Origin: Bilifractor porci | GTDB lineage: Bacteria; Bacillota; Clostridia; Lachnospirales; Lachnospiraceae | Reading direction: 5' to 3' | NCBI RefSeq assembly: GCF_009696005.1 | Contig: NZ_VUMV01000010.1 | Location: forward strand, 1-64,000 | DNA: 64,000 bases | Shown: positions 41,958 to 50,732 of the stretch, piece after piece | Numbering within the stretch: position 1 is the stretch's first letter | How the letters are laid out: the number at the start of each line of letters is the position of its first letter | The notes under the pieces: model-generated | What the model was told of the DNA's origin: nothing | Seen by the model: only the letters and a program-made list of their open reading frames with translations | Database searches by the model: none | Translations under genes and position numbers: made by a program

Positions 41958-42590
41958 TCAGTTTGTTCTCTCTATGACCATATCTGTGAGGGCGTTGTTT
42001 ATAATTTCTTCCGGATTAGAACCGGGGAGGAGCCAGTCGTCAATGACTGATTCGGGCAGGATTACCGGCATGCGGTTGTGGAGCTTCCGGAGCTCTGCGG
42101 AGGGCTCTCTGGTGAGAACCGTAAATACCGGGTAATGCAGCCCGTTTTTTTCTTCCATCCGGTACAGTCCGGCAATCCAGGTTACGGAGGAGCCTTTGGG
42201 CTGAATGGCGTATTTTTGCCCCGTTTTTACTTTTCCGTCCGGCCGTTTCAAATGTTCCCATTCAAAGTAGTAAGAGGCGGGGATGATGCAGCGGTGTTTT
42301 CGCCAGTCCTCTGCAAATGATTTTTTCTCTTTTGCGCTTTCTGCCCTGGCGTTCACGACAGGCCGGTCCACGCCGGGAATGTGGTAGCCCCAGACCATCG
42401 GGAAGGCTGTCTTCCCGCCGGTGGCGGAAGGCGCAATAACGGTGACCATATCCGTGGGCCGTATTTCCCCGTTTTCCCGGAATTCTTTTCCCAGACTGCT
42501 GACCATCCTGGTTTTCAGCCGCGAATGTTTTGCCCTTTCCACGTATGGCCTCAGTTCAGGGGACAGTTCCACGTAGTATCTTGTACACAT
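41958..42590 (-). CDS. SRAP (YedK/HMCES) abasic-site-binding protein
   Basis: 210 aa. Cys2 (MCTRYY) is the residue that forms the thiazolidine crosslink to abasic sites in ssDNA. Other marks are NARAESAKEKKSF, CIIPASYYFEWEH (active Glu) and LHNRMPVIL (His). MCTR replaces the more usual MCGR, seen in a clostridial subfamily. It shields abasic sites during replication. It is the last gene of a minus-strand run of DNA-damage-type genes, 2 bases after the YolD-like gene. Confidence 0.93.
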   Translation of the reverse strand: MCTRYYVELSPELRPYVERAKHSRLKTRMVSSLGKEFRENGEIRPTDMVTVIAPSATGGKTAFPMVWGYHIPGVDRPVVNARAESAKEKKSFAEDWRKHRCIIPASYYFEWEHLKRPDGKVKTGQKYAIQPKGSSVTWIAGLYRMEEKNGLHYPVFTVLTREPSAELRKLHNRMPVILPESVIDDWLLPGSNPEEIINNALTDMVIERTN

Positions 42591-42592
42591 TT

Positions 42593-43057
42593 TTATCTCT
42601 CCGATCCGGAATCTTCTGTGATTTCGCCAATATCCTCGAAGCTGACCAGGGTCTCGTTTATCCGCAGTGTCTCCGTCACGGGATTGATGTCCCGGACTGT
42701 TCCGCTGACGGTTTTGTACAGACCGAGGCCTTTTTCAAATGCTTCGCTGTTTTCATCTGTGCACGGCACGAAGAAGCGGATCGTCACCGGCCGGGACAGT
42801 TCCTGCAGCCGCCGCAGTTTTTCGTTCAGGTCTGCCGGAATGCTCCGCTCCACATACCGGATGTTTTTCGATTCGACTGCCTCGTCGAAGCCCCGCAGGG
42901 CATCAAACGGGGAGAAGAGTTTTGCCCGGCGCACGTGGTCCATTGGTGTATGCCTGCGCCAGAAGTCGCTGTATTTTTCGTGCCTGGGACGTCCCAGATG
43001 ATGTGCTTTTTTGTACTTGAAATCAACCGGCATGGTCATGAATCCTATGGTGCGCAT
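42593..43057 (-). CDS. YolD-like protein
   Basis: 154 aa. The YolD-like core is visible as RRAKLFSPFDALRGFDEAV, followed by a beta-rich region (IRFFVPC, VSGTVRDINPVTETLRI, FEDIGEI). YolD-like proteins are usually encoded next to Y-family polymerases in Firmicutes and may modulate them. Here it lies 18 bases downstream of the polymerase gene and just before SRAP. Confidence 0.82.
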   Translation of the reverse strand: MRTIGFMTMPVDFKYKKAHHLGRPRHEKYSDFWRRHTPMDHVRRAKLFSPFDALRGFDEAVESKNIRYVERSIPADLNEKLRRLQELSRPVTIRFFVPCTDENSEAFEKGLGLYKTVSGTVRDINPVTETLRINETLVSFEDIGEITEDSGSER

Positions 43058-43075
43058 GGCTTGTCCTTTCCCTGC

Positions 43076-44473
43076 TCAGGCCCGGTGGCCGCCTATTTGT
43101 CTGTTCCGCTCCAGCTGATTGGCTCCTTTCCGCAGGTTGTTTCCCTTGAAAACCGCGTTCATGCCGTATTTTCGGCGTACCCCGGCAACAGCGCCCTGCA
43201 GTCTTCTTTCTTTCTCCAGCGAGCCGTAGTCGGTAAATAAGTCCATCTGGCAGATTCCGTCGTCCCGGTCTGTCTTGTCCGCGCAGACGCCCAGCCGCCG
43301 GAAGAGCAGGCGCCGGTCGGTATTCCGGTCGAAGGAGGCAAGGATACCGGCGGAGACGGTATGGAAGCTGTTGGTTTTTTCCCGCATTCTCACAGTTCCG
43401 CCGCTGTGCTTCGGGTGAATCCGTCCGTAAAAGTCCGGGACGGTCGGACCATCGTATTCCGGACATATCTCCAGACTTTTGTAGTCATAGGACACCCACC
43501 AGGTGTAGGTTCTTGCCGTGATCCCGCCGGAGAACATATTCATGCAGAGCATCTCGATCATTTCCAGAAGGACGTTGCGGGCCTCGGAGAACGGATAAGG
43601 CCGTGGCAGAACCTGCCCCTGGGAGAGCGAGGAGAAGTCGGGATGATAGGATTTGATATCCTTCATCGTGACCGGCTCTATGCCGAAGGCGTGATCGATC
43701 AGGATTTCTCCGTCAATCCCGAAGGCGCGGTAGAAAAATTCTTCGTCCCACTCTGCCCGTTCTGCAATTTCGCCCATGGTGTACAGGTAATTTTTTGCCA
43801 GCGTCCTTGCCTTTCCCGGTCCGATCATCCAGAAGTCGGTCAGCGGCTGGTGATCCCACAGGAGATACTGGTAGCTGTCCTCGTTTAACTCGGCGATCCG
43901 CGCACCGTCCCGGTCGGCGGGAGAGCGCTTGGCCACAATGTCCATGGCCACTTTTGCAAGGTAGAGATTGGTCCCGATTCCGACGGTTGCGGTGATGCCG
44001 GTTGTTTTCTGAATATCCCGGATGATGGTGATGGCCATGGCGTGTGCCGGATGGACGCCGGAGACGCCGGCCTGTTTTTCGTAGAAGCACAGGTAGGGAG
44101 TGGCGTCGATAAAACATTCGTCGATGGAGTAGATGTGGATGTCCTCCGGTGCGGCGTACCGCAGGATGACGGCGTAGATCCGGGCGGAGACCTTTTCGTA
44201 CAGGGCCATCCGGGGAACGGCGATCTCGTAGTCCAGGCGGGTGTGATGCCGGCGCTCGTATCTGGCAATCGCCCGTTTCGCCTCGAAAAGCCGCGGCCTG
44301 GCCGGCACGCCCTTTGCCTTGAGAGCCGGTGACACGGCAAGGCAGATAGTCTGGTCGGAGCGGGATTCGTCTGCCACAAGCAGGAGAGCCTTCAGGGGAT
44401 CGTAGCCGCGGGCTCTGCATTCTACGGAAGCGTAGAAGGATTTCATGTCAATGGCAATGTATATTCTGTCCGT
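43076..44473 (-). CDS. Y-family DNA polymerase (UvrX/UmuC-like), probable ACG start or lost start codon
   Basis: If read from ACG at 44473-44471 the product is 465 aa and begins (M)DRIYIAIDMKSFYASVECRA, exactly the family N-terminus with the catalytic Asp in IAID. AAGGAGG lies about 8 bases before that ACG. The first ATG in frame (44446) would start at MKSFYASVE and omit the catalytic Asp, and no ATG, GTG or TTG lies between. Other active-site parts are intact (IYSIDECFID; thumb with MIGPGKARTLAKNYL). Error-prone lesion-bypass polymerase in type. Either a non-AUG start or a silenced gene. It overlaps the end of the ImmA/IrrE gene. Confidence 0.82.
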   Translation of the reverse strand, partial: TDRIYIAIDMKSFYASVECRARGYDPLKALLLVADESRSDQTICLAVSPALKAKGVPARPRLFEAKRAIARYERRHHTRLDYEIAVPRMALYEKVSARIYAVILRYAAPEDIHIYSIDECFIDATPYLCFYEKQAGVSGVHPAHAMAITIIRDIQKTTGITATVGIGTNLYLAKVAMDIVAKRSPADRDGARIAELNEDSYQYLLWDHQPLTDFWMIGPGKARTLAKNYLYTMGEIAERAEWDEEFFYRAFGIDGEILIDHAFGIEPVTMKDIKSYHPDFSSLSQGQVLPRPYPFSEARNVLLEMIEMLCMNMFSGGITARTYTWWVSYDYKSLEICPEYDGPTVPDFYGRIHPKHSGGTVRMREKTNSFHTVSAGILASFDRNTDRRLLFRRLGVCADKTDRDDGICQMDLFTDYGSLEKERRLQGAVAGVRRKYGMNAVFKGNNLRKGANQLERNRQIGGHRA

Positions 44474-45050
44474 CGTGCCCGCCTCCTTCTGTCTCGATGC
44501 GGTGGTTTTCCCTGGTAAAGCGGATTTTCCCCATAAAGCTGCTGTTTACTGTGATGGGGACGTCGGCGGAAATCAGGTGGTAGTGCTTCAGCATACGTGC
44601 CTTGAAGGCCAGGATTTCCGGCGGCACCTGCAGGGATGCGGCGGCGGAGAAGATATCCTGATACTGTCTGAGGTGCCGGATTGCCGTTTCGTCGTCCAGA
44701 AGATATTCAGCCACAAAGGTATTGGCTTCATTTTCTTTTTCGGATCTGCCGTCAAACAGGCTGAATTCCTGAAAGCGGAAGAAACTCTGACTTTCATAGT
44801 GCCTCAGAACAATGTGGCCGATTTCATGGTATTCGACAATGGCCTGCAGTTCTTCCGGAAGGTCGGAGTTCACAACGACCGTGCAGACACGGCTGCACCT
44901 CTGCACAAATCCTTTTATACTGTTCGGGTCTTTTCCCATGGGCACCGGACACAGGCATGCGTCAATGATTTCGCACAGCTGCTCCGGGGAGACGATGCCG
45001 TTGTCATCCCGCAGCCTCCGGGCGGCCCTGGTGATTGCTTCTCTGGTCAT
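44448..45050 (-). CDS. ImmA/IrrE-family metallopeptidase
   Basis: 200 aa from ATG 45050 with SD GAGGG; the longer GTG start at 45119 runs into the upstream gene. The zinc site VEYHEIGHIVLRH (HExxH) and downstream ENEANTFVAEYLL (third ligand Glu) match ImmA/IrrE peptidases, which cut XRE-type repressors to induce mobile-element or damage genes. The XRE gene just upstream is the natural substrate. Its C-terminus overlaps the start of the polymerase gene. Confidence 0.9.
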   Translation of the reverse strand: MTREAITRAARRLRDDNGIVSPEQLCEIIDACLCPVPMGKDPNSIKGFVQRCSRVCTVVVNSDLPEELQAIVEYHEIGHIVLRHYESQSFFRFQEFSLFDGRSEKENEANTFVAEYLLDDETAIRHLRQYQDIFSAAASLQVPPEILAFKARMLKHYHLISADVPITVNSSFMGKIRFTRENHRIETEGGGHDGQNIHCH

Positions 45051-45060
45051 ATGCAAACCC

Positions 45061-45522
45061 TCAATGGAATTCTTTTGGAAACTCTTTTTCCGGTGTTTTC
45101 TTTTTTCCGAATTTTTCACGCGCGCGTTTTTTGCTCATGAAATAGGCTTTTGTAACTGCCTCGTAGAACATGTCCTTCTGATCCTCGGAAAGCGTGCCGC
45201 CTGCAAAAAGTGCCTCGTTCCGGGAGAGGACAGCGGCCATTTCTTCCGCGCCTTTTTTTCCGAACGCATCCCTTGCTTCCTGGATAAAAGGCTCCTCGTT
45301 AATGCCGGCGGAAGGGTCCGTTTCCTCATCATTCATCAGATACCGCTCTGTTACACCCAAGGCGGATGCGAGCTTGCGCAGAGTTGCCTCGCGGGGGTAT
45401 TTGCCCTGTGTCTCGTAGGAGACGATGGTGCGCCTGGATACGCCGCACAGGTCTGCCAGCCGGTCCTGGTCGATCCGGAGCTCGGCCCTCCGGTTTTTTA
45501 CTTTTTCGCCAAATACAGTCAT
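45061..45522 (-). CDS. XRE-family transcriptional repressor
   Basis: 153 aa from ATG 45522 with SD GAAAGG; a longer frame to 45672 would read through the promoter. The N-terminal helix-turn-helix VKNRRAELRIDQDRLADLCG, then VSRRTIVSYETQGKYPREAT, is clear; the C-terminal half is helical and Lys-rich. First gene of the minus-strand module; likely autorepresses through the dyad at 45596-45641 and is relieved by the neighbouring ImmA/IrrE protease. Confidence 0.92.
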   Translation of the reverse strand: MTVFGEKVKNRRAELRIDQDRLADLCGVSRRTIVSYETQGKYPREATLRKLASALGVTERYLMNDEETDPSAGINEEPFIQEARDAFGKKGAEEMAAVLSRNEALFAGGTLSEDQKDMFYEAVTKAYFMSKKRAREKFGKKKTPEKEFPKEFH

Positions 45523-45595
45523 GGTTTCTGCCTTTCTTTTCTGTCCCGCAGGATGGAAAGTTCTCATGTGAAGTATGAGAAAAGAATAGAGCATA

Positions 45596-45641
45596 AACTT
45601 CACAATGTCAATAAAAACTTCGCAAATTAAAGAGAAGTTTT
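45596..45641. promoter_or_regulatory. Candidate operator of the XRE repressor
   Basis: AAAACTTC (45614-45621) and GAAGTTTT (45634-45641) form an inverted repeat, and a further AAACTTCACAA half-site lies at ~45596. They sit between the divergent XRE gene and the EAL remnant, where repressor binding could control both sides. TATAAT lies at ~45683 on the plus strand. Confidence 0.6.
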
Positions 45642-45709
45642 GAAGAGGGGCGATACAGCAATACATTTGCATGTGAAAGTGCTATAATAGCGGCATCAGG
45701 GGAGATGGC

Positions 45710-46735
45710 ATGAGTAAGAAGCGTATGCGTATGCGGCACAAAAACAACGGACCTTTTAGAATATTCAAACAATTTTTACTGAAAATAAATCTCTTGTCCT
45801 TCGTAAGACCGGATGACAGGGCATCTCATCTATTGAAAAGGAGCAGCGGGAGTAGAACTATCCTACTGCCTCGGCATTTCTTTTATGCTCTGCATTTTTT
45901 CTCTTATCGGGCTGATCGGGACGTTTGCCCCGCAGACATCCGGAAGCATTTTCCCGCAGGTGAATGCTACCATGGTGTATGCTGTCCTGCTGGGTGTGAG
46001 TATCGTTTTTCTTCTCCTTTTACGGGTATGAAGATCCGGGGAGATTTGTTTGGCAGCCGTGAAAAAAACAAAAAGTACAGGACGCTGAATCACATCCTGC
46101 TGAGAGCCGGGCGTGAGCTGGGTCTCCGTGTCATTGCGGAAGGAATTGAGAATGAGGAGCAGCTGTGGACCGTCAGGCAGGCAGGCGTGGACTGGGCGCA
46201 GGGAAGCTTCTTTGCGGAACCGATGTCCTTTGAACAGCTTACCGGGAGCCGCTTTGCGGAGGAGTATCTTTCCCCTCTGGCGGAACAGTATTACCGCGAG
46301 ATTAAGAAAACGGATCTGGAAACACCGGCCGATCCGGAGGGATATTTTGGACAAAGCGGGCATCCCCTGCTGTTTGCCAGGGGCATTCTGGAGAAAAAAG
46401 GCGGACGGCTTGTGCTTCTCCGCATGAATGAAGAAATGAAAGCGATTCTGGAGCCGCATCTGACTGCCGGGGATCAGACGGTCAGCGGTTCCGGAAATTC
46501 CGGAGAATTCCGGCGGCTGGTTCTGGAAAATCTGAAAAAGGCGGAGCGGCAGCAGGCTCCGCAGAACTTTTCCGTTGTCCTGGACGGCGAAGAATACCTG
46601 GCCGCGGCAGCGCCGCTGGCCGAAAACCAGGAAGAAGAGAAGAAAGCCTATCTGTTCGCCCTTTTTGGAGGCGAATCCTCTCGTGTTGGAAGAGGGGCGT
46701 TTGGACAGGCAAACAGAAAGAAGAAAAAATCCTGA
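45710..46735 (+). pseudogene. Decayed EAL-domain (c-di-GMP phosphodiesterase-type) gene
   Basis: The 341-codon frame is a composite. Codons from ATG 46028 encode the final third of an EAL domain: MKIRGDLFGSREKNKKYR, LGLRVIAEGIENEEQL, VDWAQGSFFAEPMS; then a ~170-residue tail. The catalytic EAL motif and the DDFG-type loop are absent. The preceding codons of this frame look non-coding, whereas the +1 frame from 45852 to 46031 encodes two membrane-helix stretches (CLGISFMLCIFSLIGLIG; MVYAVLLGVSIVFLLLL) and stops overlapping ATG 46028. So an internal deletion and frame loss have removed most of a membrane EAL protein. Confidence 0.75.
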
Positions 46736-46793
46736 CTTTTTTACGGAATTCAAAGGAATGCATCTGTCAGTGCGGAAAGAGAGGGAAAAGCGG

Positions 46794-47222
46794 ATGAGTG
46801 GGATTATGGATCGGAGCAGGGAGCTGCGGATGGATCAGACAGTACATTATAATTGTGCGCAGGGGGTACTTGTTCCCTTTGCAGAAAAGAAAGGACTGTC
46901 TGTAGAGCAGGCGCGTGGCCTTGCGGCCAATTTCGGTTCGGGGATGCGTATGGGAGAGGTCTGCGGAGCGATTACCGGCGGGCTGATGGCGCTGGGACTT
47001 TACGGCGCGGATCAGGAAGCAGACACAAAAGAATTTCTGACCCGGATGAAAAACATGCATGAGGGCCGCGTCCGGTGCAAAGAACTTCTGGCGCAAGAGG
47101 TACACAGCAGAGAGCAGAAAAAGCCGCACTGCGATAACATGGTTTTTGAGGCGGTGGAAATTGTGGAGGATATGCTGCAGGCAAGAGGACTGCTGAAGGA
47201 GGAAATAGCCGCGCGGCAGTGA
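46794..47222 (+). CDS. C_GCAxxG_C_C family Cys-rich protein
   Basis: 142 aa from ATG 46794 with SD GAGAGGG. The family pattern is visible: NCAQGVLVPFAEKKGL (first Cys), FGSGMRMGEVCGAITGGLMA (the C-GAxxGG block), a late Cys (VRCKELL) and KKPHCDNMV. Such proteins are common in anaerobes and believed to bind an Fe-S cluster or act in redox chemistry; function unproven. Confidence 0.88.
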   Translation: MSGIMDRSRELRMDQTVHYNCAQGVLVPFAEKKGLSVEQARGLAANFGSGMRMGEVCGAITGGLMALGLYGADQEADTKEFLTRMKNMHEGRVRCKELLAQEVHSREQKKPHCDNMVFEAVEIVEDMLQARGLLKEEIAARQ

Positions 47223-47267
47223 AATGTCTTCCGCAGGACTGCACGCCAGCTGCCGCGTCCGTGATAC

Positions 47268-47317
47268 CGGAATCCGTATTCTGTATTTGATGCAGAAAAG
47301 GCGGACTCCGGTTTTAT
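47268..47317 (+). terminator. Terminator-like hairpin after the C_GCAxxG gene
   Basis: ACCGGAATCCG / CGGACTCCGGT with a long loop and TTTTAT. It also lies downstream of the convergent DUF362 gene. Confidence 0.6.
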
Positions 47318-47351
47318 CATGATTCGCTTTTTATATTCGCTTTTTATAGAT

Positions 47352-48488
47352 TTATTTCATGGTAACAAGCTCGTAGCTGCGTGTTCCCAGCCCGATTTTT
47401 TCCGCGTGTTCCAGGGTTTCCCGCCAGCTTACATTCGGATTGGAATCCAGAAAATGATCGTGATGGCAGTGCCAGTCCGGCTTTGCCAGATTATCTCCCA
47501 GCTGGCTGTTGCGGATGGGTTCTGCTTTCTGGCAGAGATCCACGCAGGCCTGGTCTAAGGCAACCGGATCAAAAGAGGCCAGCATGCCGATGTCCGGAAG
47601 AATGGGCGCGTCATTTTCCGGATGGCAGTCGCAGTTGGGAGAGACGTCTGTAATCAGGCTGATGTGGAAACAGGGTCTCCCGTCGCAGACAGCCTGGCTG
47701 TACTCTGCTATTTTTTCGCCCAGAATGGCGTTCGCGTTCTCCGTATCGTTCTCAATGGCGTCAAAGGAACACGCCCCGATGCACCTGCCGCAGCCCTTGC
47801 AGAGATCATGGTCAATGTAGGCTTTTCCTGTATCATAGGAGATGGCATCGGAACCGCACTCTCTGGCACAGCGCCGGCAGCATCGGCAGTTTTCTTCGAC
47901 GACATGGGGCTTTCCGGAGTTATGCTGCTGCATCTTGCCTCCCCGGCTGCCGCAGCCCATGCCGATATTCTTCAGTGTTCCGCCGAAGCCGGTGGCCTCG
48001 TGTCCCTTGAAATGGGTCAGGGACAGAAAAACATCCGCGTCCATGATGGCGTGGCCGATATAGGCCTCCTTAAAATGCACGCCGTTGCGGACGGGCACTT
48101 CAATGTCGTCTGTTCCGCGCAGACCGTCGCCGATAATCACCTCGCACCCTGTCGTCATGTAGTTGAATCCGTTTACCTCCGCGCAGTACAGATGATCCGG
48201 CGCGTTTTTCCGGGAACCCGGATACAGGGTATTGCAGTCGGTCAGGAAAGGGGTTCCCCCGTTTTCTTTGACAACATCCGCCACAGCCTTGACATAGTTC
48301 GGGCGCAGATAGGAAATATTGCCCAACTCACCGAAATGCATTTTTATGGCGACCAGCTTTCCGTCCATATCAATGTTTCCTATTCCGGCTTTCCGGATCA
48401 GCTTCTGCAGCTTCATGGGAAGGGACACCGCATTTGCCGTACGGAAATCCGTAAAATACACCTTTGATTTTTTTTCAGTTTCGCTCAT
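47352..48488 (-). CDS. DUF362 / 4Fe-4S ferredoxin-domain protein
   Basis: 378 aa. N-terminal DUF362 region (VAIKMHFGELGNISYLRPNY; FLSLTHFKGHEATGFGG) and two Cys clusters, CRCCRRCARECGSDAI and CKGCGRCIGACSFDAI, for two [4Fe-4S] clusters; the first has an extra Cys and odd spacing. Cytosolic electron-transfer protein of unknown partner. SD GGAGGA on the minus strand. Not in an operon. Confidence 0.9.
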   Translation of the reverse strand: MSETEKKSKVYFTDFRTANAVSLPMKLQKLIRKAGIGNIDMDGKLVAIKMHFGELGNISYLRPNYVKAVADVVKENGGTPFLTDCNTLYPGSRKNAPDHLYCAEVNGFNYMTTGCEVIIGDGLRGTDDIEVPVRNGVHFKEAYIGHAIMDADVFLSLTHFKGHEATGFGGTLKNIGMGCGSRGGKMQQHNSGKPHVVEENCRCCRRCARECGSDAISYDTGKAYIDHDLCKGCGRCIGACSFDAIENDTENANAILGEKIAEYSQAVCDGRPCFHISLITDVSPNCDCHPENDAPILPDIGMLASFDPVALDQACVDLCQKAEPIRNSQLGDNLAKPDWHCHHDHFLDSNPNVSWRETLEHAEKIGLGTRSYELVTMK

Positions 48489-48679
48489 AACAAATCCTCC
48501 AGTCTGAAACCATCCAACGATTCTAGTGTATCATTTCAGAAGAACGAAGTGCACAGAAATCTTTGAAATAGGAAAAATTATCGAAGAAGGTGGCTTTTCT
48601 ATTCAAAATTCACTATAATGAGATACGCAGACAGAAATTGATATGTTTCCGGCAGGTAGGCCGGGGAGAGGAGACTGTC

Positions 48680-49192
48680 ATGTTAGACAAAAAGGTAAAA
48701 GAATTAATCAACACTCAGATAAACAAGGAGTTCTATTCTGCTTATCTGTATCTGGATTTTTCCAATTATTACAATGATCTCGGACTGGACGGCTTTGCCC
48801 ACTGGTACGATGTCCAGGCGCAGGAGGAGAGGGATCACGCCATGCTGATGCGCCAGTATCTGCACAATAATGGCGAGCACGTGACCTTTAACGAGGTTGC
48901 GAAGCCGGACGCAAAGTATGAAAACGCGGAGGATCCGATCCGGCTCGGCCTGCAGCATGAGCAGTATGTGACTTCGCTGATCAACACCATCTACACGGCG
49001 GCCAACGAGGTTCATGATTACCGCACCATGCAGTGTTTTGACTGGTTTGTAAAGGAGCAGGGCGAAGAGGAGAAGAACGCGGAGGATCTGATCAAGAAAT
49101 TCGAGCTGTACGGGACGGATCCGAAGGGGCTGTACGCGCTGAACCAGGAGCTTCTTGCCAGAGTATACGCTGCTCCCAGTCTGGTTCTTTAA
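48680..49192 (+). CDS. Ferritin
   Basis: 170 aa from ATG 48680 (SD GAGGAGA); a longer frame to 48590 is 5' sequence. Four-helix ferritin: LINTQINKEFYSAYLYLDFS with the first ferroxidase Glu, EERDHAMLMRQYL (Glu-x2-His) and EQGEEEKNAEDLI. Stores iron as ferrihydrite in a 24-mer. Stand-alone gene with its own terminator. Confidence 0.95.
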   Translation: MLDKKVKELINTQINKEFYSAYLYLDFSNYYNDLGLDGFAHWYDVQAQEERDHAMLMRQYLHNNGEHVTFNEVAKPDAKYENAEDPIRLGLQHEQYVTSLINTIYTAANEVHDYRTMQCFDWFVKEQGEEEKNAEDLIKKFELYGTDPKGLYALNQELLARVYAAPSLVL

Positions 49193-49242
49193 TTCTAGCA
49201 GGATATTTTCAGCATCAGGAAATAAGCTTTCGTGAGCAAAAT

Positions 49243-49298
49243 GCCTTCCGGTTCATATGAGTGTGTGAGAACTGCCGTGATGACCGGAGGGCTTTTTT
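49243..49298 (+). terminator. Terminator of the ferritin gene
   Basis: GCCTTCCGGT / ACCGGAGGGC with a ~30-base, partly paired loop and TTTTTT. Confidence 0.85.
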
Positions 49299-49324
49299 GT
49301 CGGCTTTCCAGGGAGACATAGAAT

Positions 49325-50536
49325 ATGAGAAATTTACTGGTGGCTCAGTCCGGTGGACCTACTTCAGCTATTAATGCGACACTTGCCGGAATTGTGATGT
49401 ACGCGCAGATCTCGGAGAAAGTGGACAGGATCCTTGGGGCGGTGAATGGAATCGAAGGCGTTCTGGAAGAACGGTTTCTGGATCTGGGGAGCAGAATCCG
49501 CAATGCGGAGGAGCTGCAGTATCTCTGCCAGACACCGGCGGCCGCACTGGGTTCCTGCAGGATGAAGCTGAGCGGCGAAGAACAGATGGAAAAGATCGTC
49601 GGGATTCTGAAGCAAAATGAGATTTCGTGGTTTGTGTATATCGGCGGCAATGACTCTATGGATACGGTGGCGCAGCTTTCTGCCTACTGCGTGGAAAAAC
49701 ATATAGAAGGACTTTCGGTTATGGGAGCGCCCAAGACGATTGATAATGATCTGATGGGAACAGACCACTGCCCGGGATTTGGCTCCGCGGCAAAATATAT
49801 CGGGATTACCTTTGCGGAGCTGGAGCGGGACTGCCATGTGTATGACAAAAAGGCTGTTACCATTGTAGAGGTTATGGGCAGAAACGCGGGCTGGCTGACT
49901 GCCGCATCGGCTCTCTCCCGGGTGAATGGAGGAAATGGGCCGGATCTGATTTATCTCTGCGAGGCGCCGCTTTCCACGGAGCGTTTTCTGCAGGACATAC
50001 GGCGGGAGCTGGGCAGGAAGGATGCAGTTTTAGTTGCTGTCAGCGAAGGAGTAAAAACGCCGGACGGGAAATACCTGTCAGAAAGCGTGCAGGCAAATGC
50101 CGAAGATGGGTTCGGACATGCGTACATTGCAGGAGCCGCAAGAATTCTGGAGGAGCTGGTCAGAAAGAAGATCGGCTGCAAGGCGCGCGCGATTGAGCTG
50201 AACCTGATGCAGCGCTGCGCCGCCCATATCCGCAGTTCTACGGATATTTCCGAGTCCCGGATGCTGGGGATGAAGGCTGCGGAGGCTGCTGTTGCGGGAT
50301 ATTCCGGAAAGATGTCATCCATTATCCGCCTTTCAGATGAGCCCTATGAGGTTAGATATGGACTGACGGAAATCTCCAGAGTGGCAAATCTGGAGAAAAA
50401 GGTTCCCGATGACTGGATGAATGCCGAAAAAAATGATGTAAATGAAAAGATGATGGCATACCTCAGACCTTTGATTCTGGGAGAGGGTGGTGTGGTTTAC
50501 CGGAATGGGATTCCTGCCCAGATGGTTCTTTATTAA
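49325..50536 (+). CDS. 6-phosphofructokinase, probable PPi-dependent type
   Basis: 403 aa. AQSGGPTSAINATLAG at the N-terminus, YIGGNDSMDT (~106-113) where the Asp after Gly-Gly-x is the PPi-type feature, GAPKTIDNDLMGTDHCPGFG with the catalytic TIDND, and EVMGRNAGWLTAA. Phosphorylates fructose 6-phosphate in glycolysis. ATP enzymes usually have GGDGS at the first site; donor choice is inferred from this. Confidence 0.93.
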   Translation: MRNLLVAQSGGPTSAINATLAGIVMYAQISEKVDRILGAVNGIEGVLEERFLDLGSRIRNAEELQYLCQTPAAALGSCRMKLSGEEQMEKIVGILKQNEISWFVYIGGNDSMDTVAQLSAYCVEKHIEGLSVMGAPKTIDNDLMGTDHCPGFGSAAKYIGITFAELERDCHVYDKKAVTIVEVMGRNAGWLTAASALSRVNGGNGPDLIYLCEAPLSTERFLQDIRRELGRKDAVLVAVSEGVKTPDGKYLSESVQANAEDGFGHAYIAGAARILEELVRKKIGCKARAIELNLMQRCAAHIRSSTDISESRMLGMKAAEAAVAGYSGKMSSIIRLSDEPYEVRYGLTEISRVANLEKKVPDDWMNAEKNDVNEKMMAYLRPLILGEGGVVYRNGIPAQMVLY

Positions 50537-50732
50537 AAAACCTGAAAAGGTTCTGTGCCGATGGGAGCAGGATAGAGGGGGACAGAATCTGTTTGTAGAC
50601 CGGACAGGTGTGTGGTAAACTTGATGAGGCCGTGCAGGCCGGACAGGTTCCGGAAGCAGGGAATTATATATCTTACGGTGCCTCGTCTGCGGGGGATGGC
50701 GGTTTGGTGTGAAAGCACAGGAGGACAGCATT

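Noticed and set aside
45523-45672. N-terminal extension of the XRE regulator
   Set aside because: Would translate the operator/promoter region; ATG 45522 has an SD and begins the helix-turn-helix domain.
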